Assembly: GCA_028281765.1 (NCBI GenBank)
Contig: JANQJF010000083.1
Span: 62,001-126,000, forward strand
DNA length: 64,000 nt
Source of the DNA: Planctomycetota bacterium
Lineage (GTDB): Bacteria; Planctomycetota; UBA1135; UBA2386
Direction of reading: 5' to 3'
The notes beneath the pieces are model-generated. The model saw only the letters and a program-made list of their open reading frames with translations, was not told the DNA's origin and did not search any database. A program made the position numbers and the translations under genes. Positions 7,591-17,489 of the stretch are shown here, in pieces; the first letter of the stretch is position 1; the number at the start of each line of letters is the position of its first letter.

Positions 7591-9534
7591 TCACTCCTCG
7601 GCGGCGAGCCGGGAGTTGAGCTCGGAGGAGACGATGAGGCGGCGCTCGCCGCCACGCAGCCGCGTCAATCCGAGGCTGTCAACGTGCTCCAACAGGGGGA
7701 TCAAATACTTCCGGCTCGTTCCGAGACCGTCCCGAAGCTCGGGGATGTTGAGAATCTCGCCATGCCGCAGGCAGTTCTCGCGCACGGTGCGCACGACCTG
7801 GTCGATTGTCGACGACCCGTACACATGGTCCCCGACGATCTGGACCTTCCCCTCGTCGACGGCGCGCGCGAGCAGGCCCTTGAGCCGCTTGTCGTCGACA
7901 CGAAGCTCCACCGTGAGCTCGGACAGGGTCGGCGGCCGAAAGCCGCGCTCGGTCGCGTTCGACACCAGCGCGTCGAGCTGCTTCTGATCCTCCGGCGACA
8001 GCGTCTTCAGGCGATCCAAGAACAGGATCTCGCCCTGGGCACCCTGGCGGACCTTGCCCTCGGTCTGGAGCTGTTCGAGCACGGCGTCGCGGAGTTCGGG
8101 TGTGAACGTGCGGGACGTGCGCAGCGCAGCTCGCTGGATCGAGGCCGCGAGCGGCTTGTCACGCAGCATCTTGTCGACCGACTGCTCGAGGTCGGCGCGA
8201 CCCTTCGCGACGATCTCGGGCAGGAATCCGCGGCGCGCTTTCTCCGAGTAGTGCACCTCGTCGTGCTCCAGCAGCAGCTTCGCCGCGTCCGCCGCGTCGA
8301 TCGCGAGCTCGGCGGCAATCTCGTCCGCAGACCGGCCGGCAAACGCACTCTCCGCGACCGATTCGTGCACGCGAGCTCGCGGATCCGAACCGGCTTCGAC
8401 GAGCCGCTGGATCTGCTCCGCGAGATCCGCGCGTCGATACTTGCCCTGCCCGGCTTCGATCCGCAGCACCTTGCCGCCACCGACGGTGCGCACCGGGTTG
8501 ATCAACCGCAGCAGGAAGTGGTCGGAGTGACTGCAGCAAACCGTCTCGCTCAGCAGCACGCGAGCCACGGTCGTTTCTCCGGGTTCGAGGACCTCGCGAT
8601 CCAACAGGATCAAGAGCCCGAGCGTCTCACTCGTGCCCGTGTGGAAACGAACCGGCGCGCGGTGCTCGAGCGCCGGCGAACGCGGCAGGAGCTTCAGCTC
8701 GATGTCGATCGAATCGCCCGAACGGAACACGCCCGGCGCACCGGCGACGACGCCGCGCTTGAGACCGCGACCTTTCGCGTCCGGCACCGAGAGTGCAGTG
8801 CTGTGCCCGGCGACCGCGCGTTCGACCGGGCCGCCGTAGGCCTGGATTGCGCGCACGCGCACCTTGCGCTCGAGCGGGAGCAGTTCGATCTCGTCACCGA
8901 TCTCGACGGCGCCCGTGTTCGGGATCCCGGTGATGACCGTGCCGATCCCCTTGAGTTGGAACACGCGCTGCACGGCCATCCGGAACGGTCCGTCGGCAGA
9001 ACGCGGCGCGATCGTCAGCGCCAGCGCCTCGAGCTTCTTGCGGAACTCGTCGAGTCCGGCGCCGGTCGTGTTGCTGATGTGCACGATCTCGGCGTTCTCG
9101 AGGCCCGTGCCCTGCAGCAGTTCGCGGACTTCGTCCTCGGCGAACATCACGAGCTCTTCGTCGACGAGGTCGATCTTGGTCAGCGCGACGATGCCCCGGT
9201 CCACGCCGAGCACTTCGAGGATCTCGAGGTGCTCGATCGTCTGCGGCATGACGCTGTCGTCGGCCGCGATCACGAGGATCGCGAGGTCGAGCGCCGTGCT
9301 GCCCGCGACCATGTTGCGCACGAACTTCTCGTGCCCCGGCACGTCGACCATGCCAACGAGCCGCCCGCCCTCGATCGGGAACGGCGCGAAGCCGAGGTCG
9401 ATCGTGAGACCGCGCTCCTTCTCTTCCTTCAGGCGATCGGGGTCGATGCCGGTCAGAGCGCGCACGAGGCTGCTCTTGCCGTGGTCGATGTGGCCGGCGG
9501 TGCCGACCATGACGGGGTGGATCGTCCCGCTCAT
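7591..9534 (-). CDS. selB: Selenocysteine-specific translation elongation factor SelB
   Basis: GTPase that delivers selenocysteyl-tRNA to UGA codons by binding a SECIS hairpin. 647 residues, in the usual SelB range. Seen: G1 in AGHIDHGKSS (residues 13-22), G2 region RGLTIDLGFA, G3 DVPGHE (64-69), G4 TKID (119-122), then EF-Tu-like domains 2 and 3 and a long C-terminal region of about 270 residues consistent with the tandem winged-helix domains that bind SECIS RNA. The RGLTIDLGFA motif separates SelB from EF-Tu and IF2. The gene starts 10 bases after the upstream zinc-ribbon gene, so they are probably cotranscribed with rpoD. No selA, selD or tRNA-Sec is visible in the window, and I found no gene here that clearly needs UGA decoding. 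Confidence 0.95.
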   Translation of the reverse strand: MSGTIHPVMVGTAGHIDHGKSSLVRALTGIDPDRLKEEKERGLTIDLGFAPFPIEGGRLVGMVDVPGHEKFVRNMVAGSTALDLAILVIAADDSVMPQTIEHLEILEVLGVDRGIVALTKIDLVDEELVMFAEDEVRELLQGTGLENAEIVHISNTTGAGLDEFRKKLEALALTIAPRSADGPFRMAVQRVFQLKGIGTVITGIPNTGAVEIGDEIELLPLERKVRVRAIQAYGGPVERAVAGHSTALSVPDAKGRGLKRGVVAGAPGVFRSGDSIDIELKLLPRSPALEHRAPVRFHTGTSETLGLLILLDREVLEPGETTVARVLLSETVCCSHSDHFLLRLINPVRTVGGGKVLRIEAGQGKYRRADLAEQIQRLVEAGSDPRARVHESVAESAFAGRSADEIAAELAIDAADAAKLLLEHDEVHYSEKARRGFLPEIVAKGRADLEQSVDKMLRDKPLAASIQRAALRTSRTFTPELRDAVLEQLQTEGKVRQGAQGEILFLDRLKTLSPEDQKQLDALVSNATERGFRPPTLSELTVELRVDDKRLKGLLARAVDEGKVQIVGDHVYGSSTIDQVVRTVRENCLRHGEILNIPELRDGLGTSRKYLIPLLEHVDSLGLTRLRGGERRLIVSSELNSRLAAEE

Positions 9535-9544
9535 CGCGGCCGAC

Positions 9545-10249
9545 TCACTCCGCGTAGTAGAGGATGCGCTGACACGCGTCGCACTTGACGACGGCGGTGC
9601 CCGCCCTCAGCTTCACCTGGAGGTTCGGCGGGATGCTGGTGTAGCAGCCCGTGCACGTCTCGCCCTCGACCGGGCAGACGACGAAGTGGGACCGCGCGCT
9701 CAGCATGCGGTCGTAGTGCTGAAGGAGCTCCGGCGAGACGTCGCCGATGAACTGCTGGCGCTCCCCATCGAGTTCGGCGAGCTCCGCGCCGCGCGTGGTC
9801 AGGATCTTGTCGGCCTCGACGTTGAACTCGTCGAACACCTTCTGCTCTTCCGCCACGGCCTCGTCGGCCGTCGAGAGTTCGCCACGCAGGCCTTCGAGCT
9901 TCTCCATGAGACCGAGGCCTTCCTCTTCGAGTTCGCCGATTGTCTTCTTGACCGACTCGACCTGGAGCAGGATCGCCTGGTATTCGGCGTTGTTCTTCAC
10001 CGTGTTGAGGCGCTCGGAGAGCTTCTTGATCTCCTGGTCGCACTCCTTGATCCCGGTCTCGTTGGATCGGATCTCGACCTCGGTCGCCGTCGCGGCGGTC
10101 TTGGTCGTGTCGGCGCGGCGCTTCAGGTCGTCGAGACGACTCTGCCTGCGCTCACGCTCCTTCGGGACGGAGTCCAAATCCTTGCGGACTTTGGCGATCT
10201 TCTGATCGACCACTTGGACCTGGAGAAGCTTTTGAACGTCGGGATGCAA
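9545..10249 (-). CDS. C4-type zinc-ribbon coiled-coil protein (DUF164/CdsZ-like)
   Basis: 234 residues. Residues about 10-175 are a long heptad-rich coiled coil (for example SERLNTVKNNAEYQAILLQV), followed by a C-terminal zinc ribbon with cysteines at about 192, 199, 202, 223 and 226 (ETCTGC and KCDAC). The family is widespread and cytoplasmic; its proposed roles include nucleic acid or chaperone-like interactions, and the exact function is not settled. The NNAEYQA hairpin is a family hallmark. The gene lies between rpoD and selB on one strand. A TAGACT -10-like hexamer followed by CCCGCC lies about 38 bases upstream, so it may be transcribed from its own promoter downstream of the rpoD hairpin. 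Confidence 0.88.
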   Translation of the reverse strand: MHPDVQKLLQVQVVDQKIAKVRKDLDSVPKERERRQSRLDDLKRRADTTKTAATATEVEIRSNETGIKECDQEIKKLSERLNTVKNNAEYQAILLQVESVKKTIGELEEEGLGLMEKLEGLRGELSTADEAVAEEQKVFDEFNVEADKILTTRGAELAELDGERQQFIGDVSPELLQHYDRMLSARSHFVVCPVEGETCTGCYTSIPPNLQVKLRAGTAVVKCDACQRILYYAE

Positions 10250-10286
10250 CGGCGAGCGGGTCTACGGGGAACACACGCGAGGCGGG

Positions 10287-10292
10287 AGTCTA
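10287..10292 (-). promoter_or_regulatory. Candidate -10 element (TAGACT) for zinc-ribbon gene
   Basis: Minus-strand TAGACT followed by CCCGCC matches the TANNNT-C-rich pattern seen before several other genes here. It predicts a leader of about 30 bases before the ATG at 10249. No clear -35. Confidence 0.35.
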
Positions 10293-10349
10293 GCCCGATC
10301 CGCCCCGCCGTTGCGACGAAGAATTCCCAGATGTTCCGACTTCGACGGC

Positions 10350-10364
10350 CGGCCCGACGGGCCG
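10350..10364 (-). terminator. Hairpin after rpoD
   Basis: CGGCCC (10350-10355) and GGGCCG (10359-10364) form a 6-bp GC stem with a 3-base loop 14 bases after the rpoD stop codon. It lacks a U-tract; a weak terminator is plausible. Confidence 0.35.
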
Positions 10365-10378
10365 ACCCGCGGTTCGGT

Positions 10379-12067
<1,689 letters not shown>

Positions 12068-12097
12068 ATGAGTGGCTCTGTATGGGGTGGTCGGAAT

Positions 12098-12114
12098 CGG
12101 GCGTGAAACGCCCG
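12098..12114 (-). other. Hairpin in dnaG-rpoD intercistronic gap
   Basis: CGGGCG (12098-12103) and CGCCCG (12109-12114) enclose a 5-base loop, 30 bases upstream of the rpoD ATG. It may tune rpoD relative to dnaG by attenuation or mRNA processing, as happens between these genes in other bacteria. It lacks a U-tract. Confidence 0.35.
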
Positions 12115-12142
12115 CGGGAGGGGGAATTCCAGTGCTCTTACA

Positions 12143-13954
12143 TCAATTCGGTTCCGGGTCGGGGTCCCGGGATTTCCGTAAGAGCGTCATGTAGTGCTCG
12201 GTCAGCTGGTCGGCAAGTTCGCGATCCCCGTCCGCGAGCGCCTGGTTCAGGCGCATCCGCACCTGCTGGGCTTGCTCTCGGGCGTAATGGAACTGTCGTC
12301 CCTGTCGGAGCGTGAGAAAGGTACCATCCACATCACGCACGCGACGGGAACGGTCGATGCACTCGGCCAGAAAACGCCGCATCGCGTCGTCTTCGCCGGC
12401 CCGAGCCATTACGAACTTGGCCATGGCATCGACGGAATCGGCCCCCGCCTCGCGGGAGGCGGCGATCCAGTCGAACACGTCGTTCATCCGCGGCGTCACG
12501 AAGCCGACGCCGCGCAGCTCGAGGAACTCGGGGCGCTCGAGGATCCCGGGCTCGATCAGCGCGCAGGCGACGAGGTCGCAGTCGGCCTCCTCGAACTTGG
12601 TCGGCGGGCGGCGCCGCACCGGCGCCGACGCTGGCCGATCCATCGGCGCTTCGTCGGGATCTTCACGGCGACGGCGCGGTTTGCCGGGCTGGAGCGCGCC
12701 CTCGCTGATGCCGAGGTGCCGCGACATGTTGCGCTGCAGCGCCTCGCGACGCGCGGGGTTCGTCACCTCGCCGAGGATCTGCCCACACTCGGCGGCGGCC
12801 CGCTGGACATCGGCGTCGACCGTCAGATCGAGCCGCTGACGCAGCAACCGGAACCACATCGTCAGCGCGTCCGGCGCGGTATCGATGACCCTCTGCAGAC
12901 CCGTCTCGGCGCCGTCGCCGTCGACGCAGAGGTCCGCGGGGTCCCGCCCCTCGGGCAGGAGCGCGACGCGCACGGACAGGTCGGTGTGCACGAGCTCGCG
13001 GAACGCGCGCTCGGCCGCCTGGCGACCCGCGCGGTCGCCGTCGAACAGCAGCACGACTCCGTCGGTCGCATAGCGCGACAGCATCTTCGCGTGATCGAGC
13101 GTCAGCGCCGTGCCGAGCGTCGCGACCGTGCCGGTCAAGCCGACGAGGTGGCACGCGATCACGTCGGTGTAGCCCTCGACGACGACGATCTTCCGGGTGC
13201 CCGCGGTCTTCGCCTGGCGCAGCCCGTAGAGCACGCGGCGCTTGTTGAACCAGGGGGACTCGGGCGAGTTGATGTACTTCGGACGCCGATCGTCGACCTC
13301 GCCGGGCAGGATCCGCCCGCCGAAGCCGACGACGCGATCGCGCTCGTCGACGATCGGAAAGATCACGCGGCCGAGCAGCGGCTCGCGACGACCGTCGCGT
13401 CCGAGCACGCCGGCCTGCACGAGCACGTCGATCGGCAGCTTGCGCTGGTCGGCGAATCGCCGCAACGCGCCCGGCATCGCCGGGTGCAGCCCAATGTGGA
13501 AGTCGTCGATCGCCTCGAGCAGATCCCGATCCGCGAGATACTCGCGGCCGACGCGCCCGTCGGGGCCCTTGAGGTAGGCGGAGAAGAAGTCCCGTACCTG
13601 ACTGAGCGCGCCGTGGAAGTCGATCTTGGGCGCCCGCGGTCGCCCTTTGCCGGAGCCGAACACGCCTTCGAGATCGATCTGATGTTCATCCGCGAGCTGC
13701 TCCATCGCCTCGCGGAACGAGAGCCCCTCACGCTCCATCAGGAACGAAAACGCGTCCCCCGCCTTGCCGCAGCCGTAGCACTTGAAGTGCTGGGTCTCGG
13801 GGTACACCGTGAACGACGGCGTCTTCTCGGCGTGGAACGGGCACAGACCGACGAAGTATCGGCCGCGACGCGTCAGCGCGACGAACCCCTGGATCATCTC
13901 CGGGAGATCGACCGCGTCTTTGATCTTGAGCTTGGCTTCCTCGAACCGATCCAT
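12143..13954 (-). CDS. dnaG: DNA primase DnaG
   Basis: Primase that makes RNA primers at the replication fork. 603 residues, a normal length. Seen: the N-terminal CHC2 zinc finger with C38, H41, C59 and C62 (GLCPFHAEKTPSF and KCYGCGKAGD), the RNA polymerase core, and the TOPRIM domain with VVEGYTDVIA near residue 258 and the acidic FDGDRAGR near residue 303. The C-terminal 170 residues should be the helicase-binding domain, which is poorly conserved. The ATG at 13954 gives the expected short lead (RFEEAKLKIKDAVD) before the zinc finger. It is followed by rpoD. A consensus -35 TTGACA is found about 130 bases upstream on the same strand (complement of 14079-14084), but no fitting -10. Confidence 0.97.
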   Translation of the reverse strand: MDRFEEAKLKIKDAVDLPEMIQGFVALTRRGRYFVGLCPFHAEKTPSFTVYPETQHFKCYGCGKAGDAFSFLMEREGLSFREAMEQLADEHQIDLEGVFGSGKGRPRAPKIDFHGALSQVRDFFSAYLKGPDGRVGREYLADRDLLEAIDDFHIGLHPAMPGALRRFADQRKLPIDVLVQAGVLGRDGRREPLLGRVIFPIVDERDRVVGFGGRILPGEVDDRRPKYINSPESPWFNKRRVLYGLRQAKTAGTRKIVVVEGYTDVIACHLVGLTGTVATLGTALTLDHAKMLSRYATDGVVLLFDGDRAGRQAAERAFRELVHTDLSVRVALLPEGRDPADLCVDGDGAETGLQRVIDTAPDALTMWFRLLRQRLDLTVDADVQRAAAECGQILGEVTNPARREALQRNMSRHLGISEGALQPGKPRRRREDPDEAPMDRPASAPVRRRPPTKFEEADCDLVACALIEPGILERPEFLELRGVGFVTPRMNDVFDWIAASREAGADSVDAMAKFVMARAGEDDAMRRFLAECIDRSRRVRDVDGTFLTLRQGRQFHYAREQAQQVRMRLNQALADGDRELADQLTEHYMTLLRKSRDPDPEPN

Positions 13955-14106
13955 CGAGAGGCGTGCTGGAAACTGCGAACGGACGCTGAGGCTTCAGGGT
14001 CGCGTTCGCCCGGCTCGCTTGGAGGGCTGGGGAGCCCGGTGTGGCTTCGAGGGGCGCTGGACGCGTAGAAGTCGAACGTGTCAAGCTAGGGCCCGACAAG
14101 CCCGAT

Positions 14107-15003
14107 TCAAGGGGCTTTTTGTCCCGCCGATGTGTCCGCCGGGCCGTCGAATGCGAGACTCGCGTGCATCGCGAGGAAGTCGTCGACGGTGCACTGCTCG
14201 GCCCGTCGGTCCCCGAACCGCGCGAAGACGTCCTCGGGCACGCCGCCGAAGGCGCGCAGCGCGTGGCGCAGCACCTTCCGCCGACCTTCGAACATGCGTC
14301 GCACGAACACGGCGAAGCCGTCGGGCAGCGCGCGCTCGCCGCAGCGCAGACGCAGGACCGCCGAATCGACCTTCGGCCGGGGCCGGAACACGTCGCGACC
14401 GATGCGGCGCACGAGCTCGACCGTGCCGCGCGCCTGGGCCAGCACCGAGAGGCTGCCGTAGTCGCGCGAACCCGGTCCGGCCGCGATCCGCTCGGCGAGC
14501 TCGAGCTGGATCACGACGACGGCCCGATCGACCGCGAGATCGGTCCCGCCGAGCATCGCGCCGAGGAAGCGCCCGGAGACCGCGTACGGCAGGTTCGCGA
14601 CGACCGCCACCGGCCGGTCCCCCGCCGCCTCCCGCACCGCGTCCGCGACGGCCGGCGCGACGCCGGGCCCGGCGAGCGCGTCGTGATGGACGAGCTGCAC
14701 GCGATCACCGTCCGACCAGGATGCGACCTCGTCCCGCAGGACCGTCGCGAGCCGGTCGTCGATCTCCACAGTGACGACGCGGCGCGCGCGGCAGGCGAGT
14801 TCTCGGGTGAGGAAACCCAAACCGGCCCCCACCTCGAGCACGACGTCGCCCGCCGTGATCTCCGCCGCGTCCGCGATCGCGCGGTGCAGCGACGGGTCGA
14901 GGAGGAAGTTCTGTCCGAGCTTCTTGCTCGGTCGGAATCCGTGCGCGTCGAGGATCTCCCGGTAGCGGGCGAACCCGGGTCGCGAGGCACCGTCCGAGCT
15001 CAA
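14107..15003 (-). CDS. rsmA: 16S rRNA dimethyladenosine transferase RsmA (KsgA)
   Basis: Dimethylates the two adjacent adenines near the 3' end of 16S rRNA during 30S assembly. 298 residues from a TTG at 15003. Seen: the substrate segment KKLGQNFLLD (residues 27-36), the SAM motif EVGAGLGFLT (57-66), the acidic VEIDDRL (79-85) and the catalytic NLPYAVSG (137-144). The TTG overlaps the TGA of the upstream FGE-fold gene as TTGA. Upstream in-frame GTG codons are rejected because the added residues are the out-of-frame shadow of that gene. RsmA is thus coupled to two envelope genes, which is unusual. The last codons and 3' flank contain a short GC stem; dnaG follows after about 150 bases. Confidence 0.95.
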   Translation of the reverse strand: MSSDGASRPGFARYREILDAHGFRPSKKLGQNFLLDPSLHRAIADAAEITAGDVVLEVGAGLGFLTRELACRARRVVTVEIDDRLATVLRDEVASWSDGDRVQLVHHDALAGPGVAPAVADAVREAAGDRPVAVVANLPYAVSGRFLGAMLGGTDLAVDRAVVVIQLELAERIAAGPGSRDYGSLSVLAQARGTVELVRRIGRDVFRPRPKVDSAVLRLRCGERALPDGFAVFVRRMFEGRRKVLRHALRAFGGVPEDVFARFGDRRAEQCTVDDFLAMHASLAFDGPADTSAGQKAP

Positions 15004-16085
15004 GGGCCGAGCTCCGCGGCGAGGATCGCCGCCAGGGGCCCGTGCGCGCGCGACGCCCGCGCATTCCACGCCGCCGCGAGATGGCTGCGATTCCGGTCGA
15101 GGAATCGGCGGAGCACGGCCTCGTCGGACGGGGACGGCGCTTCGCGCTGCGCCAGCAGCGCGTCGAGCAACGTGTCGGCGTCGGTCGCGACGCGCACGCC
15201 GACGAGGGAGCCCCGCTCGGTCGGGAGCATGCGCCGCGGATCCACCGGGTGCGACGCGTCGGTGCCGAGCATCGGCTCGGCCGCTCCCCCCGTCACCTTC
15301 CGGGCGATCCCCTCCGGCTCGACCTGCGTCGCGAGGAACGCCGGCAACGGCACGACCGTGTTCCACCACGGCGCCAACGCAGGGTGCGACGCAACCGCGT
15401 GCAGTCGCCGCGACAGACCGCCGTCGATGCCGGGATCACGCTGCAGCTCGACGTCGATCACGTAGAGCGCGGCGTACGCCGACCAGTCGAACTCCACGGT
15501 CTCGGTCCATTCGCCGGCGTTGCCGATCAGGTCGAACGGCCCGTCCGCGTGTCGGCCGGACTCGAACATGCCGACCGGCGTGAGCGACTTGTAACCGAGC
15601 TCCTCGGAGTTGCTGTACTCCGTGCGCGCGAGGTTGCCCCACGGCAGCTGGTAGTTGTGGTGCGCGGTCGCCGCGTACTTCCACTCGTCCCAACGCGGCA
15701 GGCGACCGAATCGCCAGCGCGCGAACGCGCGCGCGTCGTCGAGGTCGACGCCGACCACGGGCAACGCGTCGTCGACGCCGGACATCGACCACCGCGCGAG
15801 GAACGCGTCCGTCTGCTCGACGCGCTCGCCGAGGGCGGCCCGGTAGCAGCGCCAGTCCTCCTGCGTCGACTCGAACAGGTCCAGGAAGAAGCCGCCGTGA
15901 CGGTCCCGCCACTCGAACCAAACGAGGTCCCGGAAGATGCCGTACCGGGAGGCTCGATCGAAACCGACCTCAGCGGCGCCGGAGTCGCACGACGCCGTCG
16001 TCAGGGCCAGCGTCGGCAGGGTCACCGCGACACAGGCCGCGCCTACGGAGGCAGACGCGAGCCGGCTACGCGGCGAGGCAATCAC
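15000..16085 (-). CDS. FGE/SUMF1-fold putative lipoprotein
   Basis: 361 residues. The N-terminus is hydrophobic and ends TTASC near residue 33, a loose lipobox, so it is probably exported and possibly lipid-anchored. Residues about 55-320 match the formylglycine-generating enzyme fold: FLDLFESTQEDWRCYR, LPRWDEWKYAA, GMFESGRHADGPFDLIGNAGEWTE and a late RGSLVGVRVA. The catalytic cysteine pair of true sulfatase-activating enzymes is not evident, so an enzymatic FGE role is doubtful; many such domains serve as binding or structural modules. The GTG at 16085 overlaps the TGA of the OmpA-family gene (GTGA), and its own TGA overlaps the TTG of rsmA. A second FGE-like domain is fused to the kinase at 22844-27034. 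Confidence 0.8.
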   Translation of the reverse strand: MIASPRSRLASASVGAACVAVTLPTLALTTASCDSGAAEVGFDRASRYGIFRDLVWFEWRDRHGGFFLDLFESTQEDWRCYRAALGERVEQTDAFLARWSMSGVDDALPVVGVDLDDARAFARWRFGRLPRWDEWKYAATAHHNYQLPWGNLARTEYSNSEELGYKSLTPVGMFESGRHADGPFDLIGNAGEWTETVEFDWSAYAALYVIDVELQRDPGIDGGLSRRLHAVASHPALAPWWNTVVPLPAFLATQVEPEGIARKVTGGAAEPMLGTDASHPVDPRRMLPTERGSLVGVRVATDADTLLDALLAQREAPSPSDEAVLRRFLDRNRSHLAAAWNARASRAHGPLAAILAAELGP

Positions 16086-16759
16086 CGATCGAGGATCAGA
16101 ATCTCGACCCGACGGTTGGCCTGCTTCGCCGCCGCGTCATTGCCCGGGTCGATCGGCCGGTGCTCCCCGTAGCCGGCGACCCCGATGTTCTCGGCGTTCA
16201 TGCCCGCGCCGATCAGGTACTCGGCCACGGACAGCGCGCGCTCGCTCGAAAGCCGCAGGTTCGTCTTCCACTTGCTGTGGACGATCGGGTCGTTGTCCGT
16301 GTGCCCTTCGACGCGCAGGCCCTTGCCCTCGCGTAGCAGCGCGGGAGCGAGCTGCTCGAGGGTCTTGCGTCCCGTCGACGTCAGCTCGGCCTTGCCAGAG
16401 GCGAACAGCACTTCGCCCTGCACCTGCACGATGATGCCCTCCCCGCCTTCACGGACCGAGACGCCTTCGATGTCGATCGAGCCGCCGCTCGTGCCGCCGA
16501 GGCGCGCGATCATCTCGTTGAGACGTTTCTTCTGCTCGTCGATCCAGGCCGCATCGGCCGCGTTCGCGCCGAGTCGCTGCACGTCGCGCGACAGCTTCTC
16601 GTTCTGCTGCGTGAGCTCACGAACGTGTGCCGAGAGCGCCTCGCGCTCGTCTTGGAGTTTGTCGTTGGCGGTCAGAGCGCGGCGGTAGGCGTCCTGGCTG
16701 ACACAAGCCGGCAGCGCCACGATTGCCGCGAGGCAGAGCAAAGTGGTGGTACGTAGCAC
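16082..16759 (-). CDS. OmpA-family peptidoglycan-binding lipoprotein
   Basis: 225 residues. A lipoprotein signal ends LPAC with the cysteine near residue 19, followed by a coiled-coil segment about 30-80 (LTQQNEKLSRDVQRLG). The OmpA C-terminal domain covers about 105-225: GEVLFASGKAELTSTGR, VEGHTDNDPI, LSSERALSVAEYLI, GYGEHRPIDPGND and NRRVEILI, including the Asp and Arg that bind diaminopimelate. It should tie the outer membrane to peptidoglycan. The GTG at 16759 is chosen for its strong GGGAGG Shine-Dalgarno and for the adjacent signal peptide; the longer frame upstream has no signal sequence. Its stop overlaps the start of the FGE-fold gene (GTGA). Confidence 0.92.
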   Translation of the reverse strand: MLRTTTLLCLAAIVALPACVSQDAYRRALTANDKLQDEREALSAHVRELTQQNEKLSRDVQRLGANAADAAWIDEQKKRLNEMIARLGGTSGGSIDIEGVSVREGGEGIIVQVQGEVLFASGKAELTSTGRKTLEQLAPALLREGKGLRVEGHTDNDPIVHSKWKTNLRLSSERALSVAEYLIGAGMNAENIGVAGYGEHRPIDPGNDAAAKQANRRVEILILDR

Positions 16760-16860
16760 GATCCCTCCCGATCGAGATGAAACAGCGTCATCGAGGCGAG
16801 TCGAATACTCGTCGCTCGAGCGTGCCCAGTCTATCGAGAGGGACCGGCTATTTCCCGGCA

Positions 16861-16890
16861 TGATTCGCAGCGAATGTGCGCCGCGAATCA
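16861..16890. repeat. Nested ATTCGC inverted repeats
   Basis: TGATTCGC (16861-16868) and GCGAATCA (16883-16890) pair across 14 bases, and ATTCGC-A-GCGAAT (16862-16874) is itself a palindrome. It sits just after the stop of the HTH gene and about 100 bases upstream of the OmpA lipoprotein gene. It could be a terminator with two alternative folds or an operator; no U-tract is seen. Confidence 0.4.
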
Positions 16891-16899
16891 GCACGGATG

Positions 16900-17373
16900 C
16901 TACATCGCGAGCAGCGTCGTAAATCCGTTCGGCGGTGCGCCCGTCGCGAGCGAGTAGCACACCATGAAGCCGTAGACCATGAACACGGCGCCGAGGATCG
17001 CGACGGCGGTCACCCAGCCGGGTTCGCCGACCTTCTCGTCCGTAGCACGGACGCGCGAGCTGCGGCTCGTCGACGCGGTGATGCCCGCGGCCGGAGCTGC
17101 GGCGGGCGCCGCTTCGATCACGTCGTCGTCATCGCTGACGAGCAGAGTGTCCTCATCGGACAGCTCCTCGGTGACCATGCCGGTATCGTCCTCGAGCGCA
17201 TCGTCGAGATCGTCCATCTGGAGCGCGTCGATGTCTTCGCGCTTGAACTTCATCGACGAGCCGTCGCGGAACGCGCGGATCTCACCTTCGGACACGAGCT
17301 TGCGAAGCTCTTCACTGCGCATCTGCAGGTCGCGCAGAGCCTTCTCGAATGAGACGAAATCTTCTTGGGACAC
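16900..17373 (-). CDS. Excisionase/MerR-like HTH protein with C-terminal membrane segment
   Basis: 157 residues. Residues about 5-52 match the small DNA-binding HTH of excisionase/MerR type (LQMRSEELRKLVSEGEIRAF then KFKREDIDAL). An acidic and Ala-rich linker follows, and one membrane segment lies near residues 120-142 (VTAVAILGAVFMVYGFMVCY). A DNA-binding-like domain tethered to the membrane suggests a membrane-anchored regulator or a localisation factor; in related proteins the HTH may mediate protein contacts instead. The GTG at 17373 has a GGAGG 12 bases upstream. It sits upstream of the OmpA-FGE-RsmA unit and downstream of a small membrane protein gene. No partner is identified. Confidence 0.75.
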   Translation of the reverse strand: MSQEDFVSFEKALRDLQMRSEELRKLVSEGEIRAFRDGSSMKFKREDIDALQMDDLDDALEDDTGMVTEELSDEDTLLVSDDDDVIEAAPAAAPAAGITASTSRSSRVRATDEKVGEPGWVTAVAILGAVFMVYGFMVCYSLATGAPPNGFTTLLAM

Positions 17374-17489
17374 GGGGATCGAGCCTCCAACAGGGGGGTG
17401 GATCGTGAGGGGTCTGGGGTAGCCTACAGGAAACCGGGCGGCTTTGGCCAGAGCCTCCGAAAATCGCGTAACCCTTTACGGGTCGGACG

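Noticed and set aside
14079..14084. Consensus TTGACA as a dnaG promoter
   Set aside because: No -10-like hexamer is found 15-19 bases downstream, so it is not listed as a promoter.
15004..15369. N-terminal extension of rsmA to an upstream GTG
   Set aside because: The added residues are Arg/Ala/Pro-rich, lie in the other frame of the FGE-fold gene and are absent from the family; the TTG at 15003 with TTGA overlap fits better.
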